Source: Porodaedalea pini (Eukaryota; Basidiomycota; Agaricomycetes; Hymenochaetales; Hymenochaetaceae). Taken from it: a stretch of DNA of 64,000 nucleotides. The notes under the pieces were generated by a model. That model had not been told where the DNA came from, did no database searches, and was given only the letters and a program-made list of their open reading frames with translations. The stretch's first letter is position 1, and each line of letters starts with the position of its first letter. Position numbers and translations under genes: made by a program. The DNA is taken from positions 124,001-188,000 of the forward strand of contig NBAY01000060.1 of the NCBI GenBank assembly GCA_002794775.1, in the 5' to 3' direction. Positions 1 through 14,088 of the stretch are shown piece by piece.

Positions 1-2
1 TC

Positions 3-680
3 TTCTCAGATGACGCCCGCCATGCCGACTTTATCATCCTGTTCCGCCGACTATGCGGGATCTTTTTAGCCCTACATCACGATTCATCCCATATCACGAT
101 TCAGTGGCTCCCTTCCCACCGGGGAGTTTTGGGCAATTCGAAAGCTGATAAACTGGCAAAGGACGCAGCATCCAAACCCCATCGCGAGACTATACCGGAC
201 TCACTCCCTAATCTAATGGCGCAAGTACATCTCGACCTACTTCGAGATTGGAAAGCCAACATCATCAATTTGCGTGGACATCGCTCGATTATGGAGCCGT
301 CGTCCTTTATCCTTCACCCAACCCGGTCATTGCACCGGTTCCTGAAGATTTCGCCTCGGAAGATGATACACCGCACTGTTCTTTCACGCGCGGCCAGCAT
401 CATGCTGAACGCGCTCGATTTGCATGATCGAGACCTCAAACCACGTTGCCCGGATCCGTCGTGCATCACACATGATGTCCGTCATTGTCTTAATGTTTGC
501 CCTTATTTCGCGCTCGTTCGAAACGGCCTTTTTCGTCATAGATCCCTACCATTATCCTTTTCGGAATGGTTCCGCCCCAATAACTTTCTTCTTCTTTTAA
601 AATTCGCCTATTTTTCATTTCGTCGCCCACCGGACAGTATGCCAGTCTTATCTGATCTACCCCCTTCCTTTTACCTTTAG
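3..680 (+). mobile_element. 3' end of a non-LTR retrotransposon (RNase H C-terminus), cut by window edge
   Basis: The frame is open from the first bases of the window to the TAG at 678-680, so this is the tail of a longer protein whose start lies outside. Near 100-170 it reads IQWLPSHRGVLGNSKADKLA, which carries the H-x-G...G-N-x-x-A-D pattern closing an RNase H domain of LINE-type polyproteins. Further down is a Cys/His-rich stretch (CPDPSCITHDVRHCLNVCP) like the zinc-knuckle tail found after RNase H in these elements. In the family RNase H helps remove the RNA template during target-primed reverse transcription. No poly-A tail or target duplication is visible downstream. Whether the full element is intact cannot be judged here. 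A stand-alone RNase H gene is less likely because of the Cys/His tail. Confidence 0.75.
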
Positions 681-1326
681 TTACAACCCCATCATCTATA
701 AGTTCTTACATCACCAAATCACGTCTACACACTATTCACGCTCTACGTAGTTTCCTTTAGTTTTGTTTTTGGTTCTCGCGCGGTTGGTAGTCTGTTATTA
801 GTAGATAGCAGAGAGAGATATAAACGCCTGTTCACGTGTCGGACTCCTCTAAATTTACAGCCTTCCAATCTATTTTTGCAACGGGGCATCATGGTCACCA
901 GCCCCCATGAGTTCGCCCTTCCCGAAGCAAGGAACATCGCCACGCCCTGTCATCAGTCCAGCACAAATCGTTATGACCAACGGAATCAATTCCACAACAC
1001 CCAAACTCAAACGCGGAAGATCGATATTCCACGAGCGTGTCTCCCAAATTACTCTTCAGAACAAATGGGCGGGGCGGGAGAAATCCCTAGGACAGTGGTT
1101 GACACGACTTCATCCGAATATCCGCCGACGCGGAAAGGTTTGCTGAAAATATGGCATTGACACTTATTAGTATAGGCTGTAGTGACTCGGAGGAATGGAA
1201 TGGACATATGACAAGTGGCACCGCGCTCGGGGGCTGTTTTGTCGTGAAGGCATATAAGAAGGAGCACCTGGGTGTCGTGGCTGGCGCTGTGGTCTTTGAC
1301 TCCGTTTGTCGGTAAAATCTCAAAGG
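681..1326. other. Intergenic stretch upstream of the endoglucanase gene
   Basis: No reading frame here has recognisable protein features; short frames at 743-1340 overlap on both strands and look random. It probably holds the 3' boundary of the retrotransposon and the promoter of the downstream glycoside hydrolase gene. Confidence 0.5.
1253..1258 (+). promoter_or_regulatory. Candidate TATA box of the GH5 gene
   Basis: TATAAG lies about 70 bases before the ATG at 1327, in GC-richer surroundings. The distance suits a TATA box with a short 5' leader. This is motif matching only. Confidence 0.4.
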
Positions 1327-3745
1327 ATGGCATTCTCTGCATCTTACTGGCGCTCTGCTGTAAGTATTTTGCTCTCCGTGGCGTCCTTGGCGTACGCGAA
1401 GATCTTGTACGCGGGCGTGAACGAGGTTCGTCGTCCCTCTCTTTAGTGTGAAATGCGCCTTGAAAATCGATCGATACTCTCTACGTCTGACTTACGCACT
1501 TCATTTACAGTCCGGAGGGGAGTTCGGCGTCTTCTCTGCGAATGGGACGAAGGGTTTTGGCCTCCCCGGGCGGTTTGGCGTTGACTTCGCGTTCATCAAT
1601 ACGGTATGGAGAATTGAATTTCTCTTTTCCATTCTTCTACCTGACTACAGTTATTTACTTCTTTACTTCTGCAGACAACGGTCGACATCTTCATAGACCA
1701 GGAGAACATCAACTTCTTCCGTGTTACGTTCCTCATGGTGGGTATCGCACGATCTCTGAAAGCTTTTGAGCGTGTTCTCATGATGGTTTGAAGGAGCGTA
1801 TGTGCCCGGTCGAGACAGGTCTAGGGAGCACGTTCAACGAGACTGTCAGTCCTTTCTTCATCCCGCTTTCTTTCTTAAAAGAAAAAGAAAAGGAACTGAT
1901 AGACTTGGAAAAAGTATTTCAGCGAGTATGCAGATGCTGTTAATCATATCACGGGAAAGGGAGCATACGCGCTTTTGGACCCGCATAATTACATGCGATA
2001 CAAGTGGGTTCAGTCTACATTATGACTTTCTTTTGTGTGATGGACAGCTGAATGGATTCTTCTTTGACAGTGATCCGTCTCAGCAGCCCAACTCAGGAAG
2101 CGTGAGTCTTGCTTCGCTCACTGTTCCTCCTTCTCAGTCGGCCAACTTCCTTTTCTTCGACGTCTGGGCCTATAGGTCATTGGAAACACGAGTGATCCAA
2201 CCGCAGCTACGACGGATCAGTTTGGAGAGTTCTGGACGGAACTCGCGAGTCGTTTCGTTAACAACTCGAAGGTCGTGTTCGGGATCAACAACGAGCCGCA
2301 CGATATGGTAAGGTCTTTATCTCATTCAAGACCTCAAGACTCACTTCATCGGTGAATGTCTCCAGCCTACGGAATTAATCCTCCTGAATAACCAGGTAAT
2401 TCACTTCTAGTCGTCTTCCTTACTTTTCTCTTAATTATCATCCCTGATGAATGGCATAGGCCGCCATCAACGGAATCCGTTCGACAGGCGCCCAGCAGCT
2501 CATACTCGCACCGGGAAACGGTTTCACGGGTGGACATTCCTGGACGCAGACCACGGGCGCAGCGGGCGATGCGCCGTCGAGTGATTTTATGAACATGCTC
2601 GTCGACCCGCTAAACAACACTGCGATTGACATCCATGAGGTGAGGCTTTCTGGTCTTGTGATCATGCTAGAGAAAATTGAGCACGGGTTTTCTTTGAAAT
2701 AGTACCTCGGTATGATCCGTTCTCAACTCTGCGAACTCGGGAGCCTGATGAATGGCGCGATGATGTAGATGAGGACTTCTCGGGCTCGCATGCTAATTGC
2801 ACCCAGCCAGGTAATAATGGCCACCAGATCCAGGTCCTGAAATGTGTGGCTGATATTCACGCGCGTGTAGGCCCCTCCAATTTGGCTGCTCTGACGACCT
2901 GGCTTCAAGAAAATAACCTCAAGTGCGTTATACTTGCTCTTCGGTCGTACTAACGGTGACGTTTTTTTTTTTTTGCTGCTAGGGCTGTGATCAGCGAGTT
3001 CGGCGGCGCCAACAACCAGAACTGCTTCAACGTGAGTGTCTCCCGTTAGCTTCGTATGTTGTCAGGGTCAATATAAATAACGGATGGCGGATGACTTCGT
3101 TCAATACAGTTCATAACCGATCTTCTCACCTTCCTCAAGGCCAACGACGTGTACATTGGATGGTCTGCATGGGCCGCTGGACCTCGTACGTATTCCTTTA
3201 CCTTTTGTATCTCCTTATCCGCTCCATTGCTCTTCAAACTTCATAAGTACTTTATCCTTCGCTCTCTACCGACATGAATAGGAGCTGGAATCGGATAAAA
3301 TCAGATAACACAGATATTGCATTCATTCCCCTTTTCCCTCTTCCACTTTCTCTACTCTTCATTGATCTCATTCTTTAATATCCGGTGACGACTGACCTCC
3401 GGCCTCGGAATTAATTTTATGACAGTGTGGGGGACGAGTTCGCCGTGCTGCGGAGCGGATACGGGGAGCCTCGAACCGGGGGAAGTCAATGACTTGGGTG
3501 GACCGAAGTAAGTGCAGAGTATCTATCCTCCAATAGTCACTACCTTTCTGTTTTTCGAAGAGCACTGCTAACTGCACATTTTCTTCATTATTTGCACAGT
3601 GGATTCGATACTGTCTGGGCTCAGTCTATCCAGCCGAACATACCGTTCAATAGTAAGTGATGGTTTATTGTCCTTTGTAGATATTACCCTTTACTGACTT
3701 TTCGGGTTAGCTCTGAAGCGCTCGGGGACGTCTAGTCTCTCGTAA
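1327..3745 (+). CDS. Secreted GH5 endo-beta-1,4-glucanase (multi-exon)
   Basis: Retaining cellulase expected to cut internal beta-1,4-glucan bonds outside the cell. The first exon (1327-1425) encodes a signal peptide (basic/polar start, then VSILLSVASLAYA) directly followed by KILYAGVNE; next exons begin at 1511, 1675 and 1794. Conserved GH5 blocks are legible in order: FRVTF; LLDPHNYMRY; the acid/base site in GINNEPHDM (about 2281-2306); LAPGNGFTGGHSW; DIHEYLDEDFSGSH; and the nucleophile site VISEFGG (about 2989-3007). The last codons join across an intron and end in TSSLS with TAA at 3743-3745. No CBM1 cellulose-binding module is seen at either end, so this is a catalytic-domain-only form. 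The motifs fit the fungal EGII-like subfamily (GH5_5 by recollection). At least ten short introns interrupt it and no frame break was found. Confidence 0.9.
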
Positions 3746-4493
3746 AGTGATTTGGAGTTGCTTGGTCTTTGAAATGAAGGGTTTAGTTGATAGTTTTATG
3801 AATTCATGTGATGATTTTATTCCTATTGTTCGAAGCATGCCAATTATCAATTTTTTGTGATGACACCGAGTGCATTTCCGTCGCAACTTTCTGCGGCCGC
3901 GAACGTCTGCATTTCTTCCCTAAAGCATTGAAGCTGAGTTGGGAGCGAAATATCCTAAGCAGATCAAGCGGCGTTCAATGCCCGCAACATGAGGCTCTGA
4001 GTAACCGTCAGCTGCCTCTTCCTCCCCTCTTCCTCTCAGCCTGTCACCGCAATTCGCGTGTTTTGCACCTGGTGAAGAACTCGCGTTGCATAGCTTCATA
4101 TGCCTTCTCCTTTTCCAGTCGATGATATCGCCCCAGATTCGATTTACGAGAAACAACGTGTCCTGGGTTAACAACATGCGTCTTCGGAACCTCGCAACTT
4201 CCTGGGATCGCTTGTTCTTATTGGTGCACACATGGAACATATAAGACTACCCGCAGCCCTCTGCAACGCGTTGGACTCTGCTGTCTATGCTTGGTGCCCA
4301 TCAGCGTAACTCGATCTGACAGACTATCTTCTGCGCATTTGAACACAGACACATCAGCGGCCTCGAGCACGTTGCAACGGATCTTCTCTGCAGGCACAGC
4401 TTTTCAATTTTCGGTTTTGGGTGGGATCTTCTGCCCGACGGGTCGCGCCTTCTTTTTCCAACCTTGTTCTTTTCCTTGTCGTACGAGTGCAGA
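3746..4493. other. Intergenic region between GH5 and GH18 genes
   Basis: About 750 bases without a credible gene. The two longest frames (3808-4125 on + and 3920-4240 on -) overlap each other and show no motif. It presumably contains the GH5 terminator and the GH18 promoter. Confidence 0.5.
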
Positions 4494-6386
<1,893 letters not shown>

Positions 6387-6679
6387 TTCTCTTTTTCTCC
6401 TTCGCTCGACTGGAAATAAGGTCGATTTTTTATATTTCAGATGTAGCTGTTGGTGTAAGGGAAAGTTTGTACTTGGAGGTGTATTGGAAGTATCCTTATT
6501 TCCTTCGCTAATTATGGGGCATACACTATGATATACATGTCTTATGCCAGTGTATTCTTGGGATGTGGCTGAGCGACGTCATTCCGGTTTCTAGCTTCTT
6601 AGCTTCCGAATTGACGGCGAACTTATCTTGTACTTGTATTTCTACTACGTTCTACCGAGCTTCGGTTACAACTGCGAGG

Positions 6680-7959
6680 ATGAGCAAAGTTCTGACAAGC
6701 ATTCCGACGCTGAGGCAGCTGTATGCGAATGGCACGCTTGCGTTCAAGGCCAACGCGCGGCACACGTCCATCGACGCTTACCTTGATCGCGTCTCGCTCA
6801 TGTCGGTGTCTACACGTCCTCTGGCACGTGAAGTATTTATCTAACTGGGTACTGTCGGCGAAGTCAGGGAGATATCACGAAGCTCGAGGTCGATGCGATC
6901 GTGAATGCGGCGAATAAGAGCTTGCTAGGTCTGTTTACGCAACTTATATCCACCTCACCAGGCTATGTTTGACGCGTTTATGTTCGATTCCGGACTCGGA
7001 TTATGCAAGGTGGGGGTGGAGGTGCGGATTTGACTGTAAACCAGGATTCACCGAACTGAACGTCCATCGGGCGAATAGTGGATGGCGCAATACATCGAGC
7101 AGCGGGCAGGCAGTTGTTGCAAGAATGTGAGTCTGAGATTCTCCTCTTTCATCGACTTGGGCACTGCTTATACGCTCATCGAATCTGAAGGCAAGACGCT
7201 CAACGGATGCGAGACTGGTGACGCCAAAATAACAGGCGGATATAACCTCCCGGCGTACGTTGTTCTTCGCTCTTCTTACCCATTGTCGCCGGATCTTGCT
7301 GCGCTCTTAGAGCTCAGAGTCCAGAGTCACTATATGAGGTACTGATGCTGATATGTACCGCGCTCCGATTCGAACTTTGCAGCAAACACGTCATCCACAC
7401 CGTCGGTCCCGTCTATTCCGCAGGCAAGGTGGAGACGAAAGCTGCTCAGCTCGCCTCGTGTTATAGTCGTAGCCTCACACTCGCTGTGGAGAACTCGCTG
7501 AAGAGCATCGTATGTAATTTCTTTACTCGGTTTACTTCTTTAGATTGGCTCCTGACAACGCACGATCGGCGCGTGTAGGCCTTCCCATCAATATCGACGG
7601 GCGTGTACGGGTACCCCATCGAGGACGCGACCCGGATTGCGCTCGAGGAGACACGCCGCTTCCTAGACTCTGAGTCTGAGAGCGGTGCTGAGTCGAGGGT
7701 GCGTTCCAATTTATGCCATGACCATATGTAAACCTAACTGCGCTTATGCTTATTGCGCAGCTCGACCGTGTCGTGTTCACCGTGTTTAGTGACGAAGACA
7801 GGGACGTCTACGAGTGAGTTCCTGTCCTCTTCTTCGCTCGCAATCTCCTCCGTTCGGAGGGGTTCGATCGGGACCGCGCTGATGATACATGTGCTTCATG
7901 TACCGACCAGGAACCTCATCCCTGATATTTTCCCCGCGTCCACACCCCGCACGGAGTAA
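6680..7959 (+). CDS. MacroD-type macrodomain protein (ADP-ribose / O-acetyl-ADP-ribose hydrolase family)
   Basis: Spliced protein reads: a short N-terminal region (SIPTLRQLYANGTLAF), then GDITKLEVDAIVNAANKSLL, then GGGGVDGAIHRAAG, LNGCETGDAKITGGYNLPA, KHVIHTVGPVYS, and AFPSISTGVYGYP. These are the ordered hallmarks of MacroD-class macrodomains, which bind ADP-ribose and remove it from modified proteins or hydrolyse O-acetyl-ADP-ribose. The binding-loop glycines come from a 12-nt exon (7010-7021) between introns 6929-7009 and 7022-7078. Splicing restores the family consensus exactly, which strongly supports the model. The last exon gives IPDIFPASTPRTE and TAA at 7957-7959. The protein is a single domain with no targeting signal, so a soluble cytosolic or nuclear enzyme is most likely. 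Confidence 0.88.
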
Positions 7960-8589
7960 CTATATATCGGATATACCGGATCTATACTTCAAGCGCGACA
8001 CAGGCTTCAAAGTTTTTACCCTTCTCGAGAGCTTCCTTCCTCCTCGAAGATTGCGGTGTGTCGAAGCCAGTTTTCTTGTATCATGCTTTAACTTGTTTTC
8101 CTTGTAAAGTACCCCTCAGGCCAGTATATATCCACCTTTGTTGTCTCCGCCATAAAGACCGTCATTAATCAAGTTCGGTCCCGCGCCGTGTTGTCCCAGT
8201 TCTGTTTCATCGGTCCTCTATCTTGAGGCCGTTCAGACCGCCATTCTGATTTTATTTAAGCACCATCCGGCCCGCCTTCTCACCTTTCCTTCCACGCCCG
8301 TTAGTGAAGTAGGCCAGCTGACCTTTACGGCACAATTCAGATCACACCCGCATAACTTTGCGTACCACACGGAGCACGCAAAGTGTGCAGAGCATCAGAA
8401 GAAGAATGGGCGAGATTCCCCGCACTTATTCCGGAAGTCGAGGAGGGCTTCGGTAGCACACGAACAAGGGCGCGAGGAAGAAGAGTTATAAAATGAGCCG
8501 TGTGAATGGGAGAGATGCGGACTGACTGCTTGAAGATATATCTGACGAGTTCAGGAATCTCTTAACGCTCTGTGACGAGACCTGTCGAC
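7960..8589. other. Intergenic region / promoter of the sugar transporter
   Basis: About 630 bases without a credible gene. It contains the TATA-like site at 8487-8493 and otherwise nothing recognised. Confidence 0.5.
8487..8493 (+). promoter_or_regulatory. Candidate TATA box of the sugar transporter gene
   Basis: TATAAAA lies about 100 bases upstream of the ATG at 8590. Position and sequence fit a core promoter; no experimental support. Confidence 0.5.
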
Positions 8590-10762
8590 ATGGGTCGCGT
8601 ATTCAATGTCTTTGCCGCTACTTTCATAGCCATCGGTGAGTCTCTCATAATATGATAGTTCGTCCGTTTATGCTCACTTATTCCGTTTGGAAGGATCCTT
8701 TCTCTTCGGGTAGGCCGTCTTGACGATACTAACTCGAGGATCCTGGGTTTACCGTCTTCATTTGGGACGCAGCTATGACAGTGGTGTCATTTCTGCGGTC
8801 ATTACCATGGGCCATTTCAAGGATTTCTTCAACGACCCAGCCAGTCCGTTGACTGGTGCAGTTGTTTCTACTTTCACAGGTACGTCCAGCTGCCGGCCGA
8901 GACTATCAAACCCGGTGGCTAAAATTCCTTGGTGAACTAGGGGGTTGCTTCTTCAGCGCTGCAGCCGCAGGATGGTGGAATGACCGATTTGGGCGAAAGC
9001 GGACGATCTAAGTATGTCCCTCCACACCATGTGCGAGAGAGAGGTCATTGGCCGCTAACGAGGTTTTGGAGCTCGGATTGGCTGTACCTGGGCCCTTTGG
9101 GGCTGCGCCATGCAAGCTGGCGCAAATAATATCACAACGCTTCTCATTGGGCGTATCGTTGCGGGTGTCGCCATTGGGTGTCTGTCGATGACGATGCTCC
9201 TCTATAATGTCAGTTCTACGCTTTCAATCGTTCCTGAGAAATCTGAAGCTGATTTTATGACATTGATAGACTGAAATAGCAACCCCCGAAGATCCGTGGA
9301 TTCATTGTTGGCCTAGCGCAGGAGATGGTTGGGATCGGCTTTGTCGTTGCTAACTGGGTGCGTCGCTCTGAGACTTCGCGCCGCCTTCGTGTCTGACTTG
9401 CGCTTGAAAAGGTCGGGTATGGATCCCAGTTCATCGACTCAAATGCTTCTTGGAGGCTACCGCTATCTCTGCAGGTAAGTAGTTAGATGGCTGGCTTTCC
9501 TTACTTTACAAATCCTCTGGGATTAGCTTGTGCCAGCTTTCCTACTGCTCGTCGGAGTCCAGTTCTTGCCATTCAGTCCCGTACGTGTTCATCGCTTTTT
9601 TTATCTATTTACCTGTCTCTAATGCGCTACTCGTTGAACAGCGTTAGCTTCTTGAACGGAACCGCGATGACGAGGCGCGTGCCGTCATCTATAAGCTCCA
9701 TGAAATTGACAATGAAGAGGCTAAAGCGCACGCGGATGAGGAGTTTGCAGTTATGCACGACGCGATCAAAGCGGAGATGATGGTGCGCAGTCGGAACATA
9801 CGCGACCTGTGGGCGACGCCTGCAATGACGAAGCGCACACTCGTCGCCTGCGGCGTCCAGATCTTTGGACAGTTTACGGGCATTAACGGTGCGACTTGCA
9901 GATCATTGTACTGCTCTGAGTGTGCTGCTAAAAGTCTCCATGAAGTTATCAATTATTATGGTCCTACTGTGTATGAGACTCTTGGGCTGAGCTCTGGGAA
10001 GACACTTCTTGTGCAGGGTATCTATGGCGCTGTTGGGCCAATCACTAACTTTTTGTATGTCTTTATGCTAAACTAACATCCTCCAAACTCATGCCTTGTT
10101 CTCTAGCTTCATCACATTATTGGTCGACCGTATCGGCCGCAAGAGGCCCCTTCTCTTCGGCGCAGCGACCTTCGTCTGCACGTTTTCTGTCCTCGCTGCC
10201 ATTGTCTCTTCGTTCCCTCCGGGTGCGACGCTGAACCTCGCCGCGCAGCGCGCGGGTATCGCGATGATCTTCACCTCGATCGTGTTTTCGCTCTCATTCG
10301 GACCAGTCAGCTGGGTACTTGCCTCGGAGGTGTTCCCGACGCGCACCCGCGCTCTCGGAACGGCCGTCGCTACGTGCTGTAACTGGTCCTTCAACGTGCT
10401 CTTCTCGGAGGTCTCGCCAATCGGGCTCGCAAACGCCTCGTCGAAGTTTTATATCTTGTTCGCGTGCCTCAATGCAGTTAGCTTCATCGTCATATTACTC
10501 TTCTTCCCGGAGACGAAAGGTAAGCACTTCGATATTGCTACCACGAATCGTGCATATTTATACTCGACAACTAGTGAAAACTCTGGAAGATATGGCGCAG
10601 ATCTTCGGAGACCAAGTAGACACGGAAGAAGTGCTTGCAAGGCATGGCGCTACCCAGCTTGCTCACCATCATGAAGTAGAAAGCCATCACGAGAAGGCCG
10701 ATTATGCGTGGATGTCCCGTTACTATCAATACATCCTTTACCTCATGTACTTTTATGCTTGA
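8590..10762 (+). CDS. MFS sugar transporter (sugar porter family, 12 TM)
   Basis: Membrane importer expected to move hexose or related sugars with protons. Exon 1 (8590-8635) and a 16-nt exon 2 (8694-8709) encode the first transmembrane segment, giving SFLFGYDSGVISAVI after splicing. Further family marks: DRFGRKRTILIG after TM2, GRIVAGVAIGCLS, EIATPKIRGFIVGLAQ, a variant of the PESPR motif (LPFSPRLL), GQFTGINVINYYGP across an intron (QQFTGIN-like), LVDRIGRKRPLLFGA, WVLASEVFPTRTRALG, and a C-terminal PETK followed by VKTLEDMAQIFGD. The C-terminus is hydrophilic and His-rich (HHHEVESHH). About nine introns interrupt the gene and no frame break was found. Substrate cannot be read from sequence. 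It follows two secreted polysaccharide hydrolases, so uptake of breakdown sugars is a reasonable inference. Confidence 0.92.
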
Positions 10763-11003
10763 CGAACTCACTTCATAACTTCGTTTCTTCCTATTGCCCC
10801 TACGCTGGTGCTTTGCACATATATTGCCCCATACATATCCATATGCGTGACCGAGACAAGAAACGACTACCTCAATGAATATATCATTATAGTTCACGAG
10901 TCCTCGCTGCAAAAGAGAGGGAAGTGTGTAAAAGAATGTGTGTGTATTGATGTCCCGTATCGTGTGTAAAGAATGTAATTAGTTGGTAAACAATAACTGG
11001 AGA

Positions 11004-11594
11004 CTAAACAACCAAAGTAGACCCGCTGGCTAACTCAAATCTGTATTTCGAGCTCTCGAACTCTGCCATGAGTTTGTCTTCACTGACTTGGACGAGCAAG
11101 CGAGACTCCTTCAACGCTCGTAGAACATCAAGGCACCACCGCATCTCACCGACATCCTCCGTCCAGACGCTCGGCCTGTTACTATCGGGCACGTACCGTT
11201 TCGTGCTCACGAGCTCGACTACCTCTTTCACGGTTAAAAGGTTCGCTGGTGTGAGAGTGCAAGTGAACCGTCGCTCCTCGGGCGAATCAGGAGACTCGTA
11301 GTCCGGGTAAGAATTGCTAGCGATTACAAGCCACTCCTGATAATCATTGGCGTTCAAACCAGCCTTGATAGGAGTGGACGTCCGCGAAAGCTCTACGACG
11401 TCCCATGCGCCAACCATGCCACGCCCGCCGGACAGCTTCATGTAGATGTGCCAAGTAAAGCGGCGGCGCGGTGCGCTCAGGTAGGAGTAGCGCTCGCATG
11501 TTGCTTCGACATAGACAGCCGCAATTGCACGGCCTAGATCTTCGGATTTGAGTTGGTTTAAATTGACGGGGAGAGTCTGGGGGGAAAGGGGCAT
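11004..11594 (-). CDS. Uncharacterised 196-residue protein, single exon
   Basis: I do not recognise the family. The frame is long for this intron-dense region and of balanced composition: it starts MPLSPQTLPVNLNQLKSEDL and contains APRRRFTWHIYMKLSGG and WLVIASNSYPDYESPD. It has no signal peptide, membrane segment or zinc motif. A longer start through upstream exons beyond 11594 is possible but not visible. Its 3' end faces the end of the sugar transporter (convergent, about 240 bases apart). Overlapping + strand frames inside it look like shadows. Confidence 0.55.
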   Translation of the reverse strand: MPLSPQTLPVNLNQLKSEDLGRAIAAVYVEATCERYSYLSAPRRRFTWHIYMKLSGGRGMVGAWDVVELSRTSTPIKAGLNANDYQEWLVIASNSYPDYESPDSPEERRFTCTLTPANLLTVKEVVELVSTKRYVPDSNRPSVWTEDVGEMRWCLDVLRALKESRLLVQVSEDKLMAEFESSKYRFELASGSTLVV

Positions 11595-12568
11595 GCGAGA
11601 GCGGGATGAGAACTGCGGCTTGATGAACTCTTCCTGAACAGCGCAATAGGCTCATTTATTGGGATTGGGCAATGTGGAATTTGACGACATGTAAAGTGAG
11701 GTCGGATTTTGCATGAGATTGCTTGCATTTTTCTTCCGGAAGGTGCAAAGGAAGTCTTGAGGCTATGGAATGAGCATTATAACACGCAGCGAATGTCCAG
11801 ATTATCTTTCAACAGTAGACCACGAGAAACGCTACTGGTCATGAAGACAGTCGAGGATGGTTGTAATTTTCATGGCGAGTGAACGTCCAGGGTAGTCTCA
11901 AGACGAAAACGTAAAAGGGAGTAATGAGCAAAGGGCCTTATCGACTGCAAGTCAGAAGAGTGACTTACAGGGTCTTCCCAGTTGAAGTCTTTTTGGACGA
12001 AGTTCTGCGCTGAGTTCGGCTGTAAAGTCTAGAAAGAGACAGTCAGAGGTCACCGATGGTCAAAATTCACCGGTCATTTATACGTGCAAAAAGAATCGTT
12101 CTACTAATGATCGTGCAAACAGTCTTGCATACATTCGAAAACATGAATTGACAAATGATCCAGTAGTAGACAAAGTCTATGCGGCCCCGAACGAAACAAC
12201 CTGGAAGAGAAAGAGTATTAGTTTGGCACCCAAACAAGTCCGACCATGATCAAACACAGAATATGAAGAAAGAAGAGTCTCCACGAAGGTCAGAAAGCCG
12301 ATACGCGCAAAGCGCAAGGCGAGTAAAACCGGACGTAAATCGTGCACCTCCCGGGACACCCAACGCATAGCACGCGGGCGCATCTCCGGAGGCGTCTCAT
12401 GGCCCCGGCGCGGTTCATCGTCGCGAGTAAGAGAAAAGGAGAAAGGTGCTCACCAAATATTACATGAGCAAAGCAAGTCATAACAGTGTGAGCAAGCCAA
12501 ATCGGACACGAATACATAATGATAGAGTCAAAAAGTCTGTGGTAAAATATATCTCGCACTGTCACCTG
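11595..12568. other. Region without a recognised gene between two - strand genes
   Basis: Nearly 1 kb with only short overlapping frames. It should contain the promoter of the 11004-11594 gene and the terminator of the palmitoyltransferase. Nothing else is supported. Confidence 0.5.
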
Positions 12569-14088
12569 CTAATCGTAGTCGTCCTCGTCCGTGAGCTCCT
12601 CGCCAGGCTGGACACCCCTGTGGGCTTCGAACCCCGGCCGTCGAGCCCAAGCTCGGCCGTCGGTGTATGGCATGACTCGCAAAGGAAAGAGCAAACTATG
12701 GTACGGGCTTCAAAGCAAGGAAAAGGCGTGAGCAAACCTCCATAATACTTTCTGATGATCTTTCCAAAACTCACTACCCATCCGTTCCAAGGTTGAAGAA
12801 GAGCTCTAAATTTTTGAGTTTCCTGTTGTAAAGAACGGAGGTGAGCGGAGTGATGGAGTCAGGGAAAGGGAGCATACCCTAAATCGTAAGAGTTCTCAAA
12901 CGTCTAGAGAGAATACTCAGAAGGCAGGCCATATGAGCGAAATATGGGCAGTGTACCTGTCCGCGTCCTTTTGCAGTCTTGCGATATACCTCGTGGTCGT
13001 GGGTCTCCACTGACGTCTCGCCTGAGCATATACCCCAAAGGTGCCACAACAGCATTACGCCAACAGCGAAGCAAAGTACGACTGAGAGTATGTAAATGAG
13101 GGAGAACATAACGGCAGGAGTCCAGTGTGTCCATGTCTGTATTCAAAATATCTGAGTTACGATTTTGCAGAGCAAGCGCAATGACGCACATAAGAAAAAC
13201 CCATGGCTTCCCACATCTTCCCGTAACCGAGAACTCCAAGGAAAAAGGTCGACAGAACAAGGTATGCCCTTCATATATTTCTCAGTGACTGCGAGAAATG
13301 TGGAAGGGAGACTTACATGAACAGCACGAAATGTCGCTCGTTGTATATCCCGACACATTGATTTATCCCTGCTTGTTCGTCACGAAAGACGTATGAAGAC
13401 ATAAAAAGTGCATGACCTACACTAAGGTAAGCGTGATCAGTCATTATCTAGTTGATTCAGACGATACACGCACTGGACAGTGATGGTCATATTTCAACAC
13501 ACAGCGATTACATATGCGACAGTGATGTGCCCTCTACGAAATTGCGTCGCCAATATATATATATCAGAACAGGCATTGTACAGTAGTACAAAGGCACTCA
13601 CGTCCGGCCGCATCTGCCCGCATCGCTTGCAACGCGTCAAGTGTGCGCGTGTCATGTTCACCCGCGCATCCTCCGTCCAGCGTACGCCTGCCGAGCCATT
13701 CACATTTGGGCGTGCTTGCCTCCTTCGTGCCCAGAAGAGGCCTTCGCCCTCTGTACGCGGCGAATCGTCAATGAAACCAGGCTTCACAGTGCACGCGAGG
13801 TAATATTGCCCTAGAAGGTTGAACGCGATGAGCGCGTCTATCGGGACCGTGAGAAGTGGCCAACGTATGCTCGGTTGGATGACTTCAACTGCAGAAAATA
13901 ATAGCAATATCTGCGTCAGCACAATAGGTTGCATATGTGTTATTTATCAAGCGCTTACAAAAACAGAACACACCCATGGAGAGTAGGAAGACGGCGAGTG
14001 TGACGAACAGAGGGCCCGCAGCACCGGTGACTCTGTCCGTCATTCGCTCCAAGGAGCGAAAACATCGGAAGACCGCATTTGAGCACAT
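12569..14088 (-). CDS. DHHC-type protein S-palmitoyltransferase (nine exons, 333 aa)
   Basis: Integral membrane enzyme that adds palmitate to cysteines of client proteins. Exons on -: 14088-13959, 13888-13602, 13533-13470, 13368-13317, 13268-13190, 13136-12957, 12903-12878, 12822-12778 and 12707-12569. They sum to 1002 nt with every junction in phase. Two hydrophobic segments precede the cysteine-rich domain: LTRCKRCGQMRPD, then RAHHCRICNRCVLKYDHHCP, continuing VRINQCVGIYNERHFVLFM. The catalytic DHHC is intact. A third and fourth hydrophobic segment follow (LVLSTFFLGVLGYG and FSLIYILSVVLCFAVGV), then a TTxE-like motif (SGETSVETHDHEVY) and a C-terminal segment with NLELFFNLGTDG and RVMPYTDGRAWARR. 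The acidic end is GEELTDEDDYD. The order CRD - TM - TTxE - tail is canonical. Client proteins and membrane location cannot be inferred. Confidence 0.9.
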
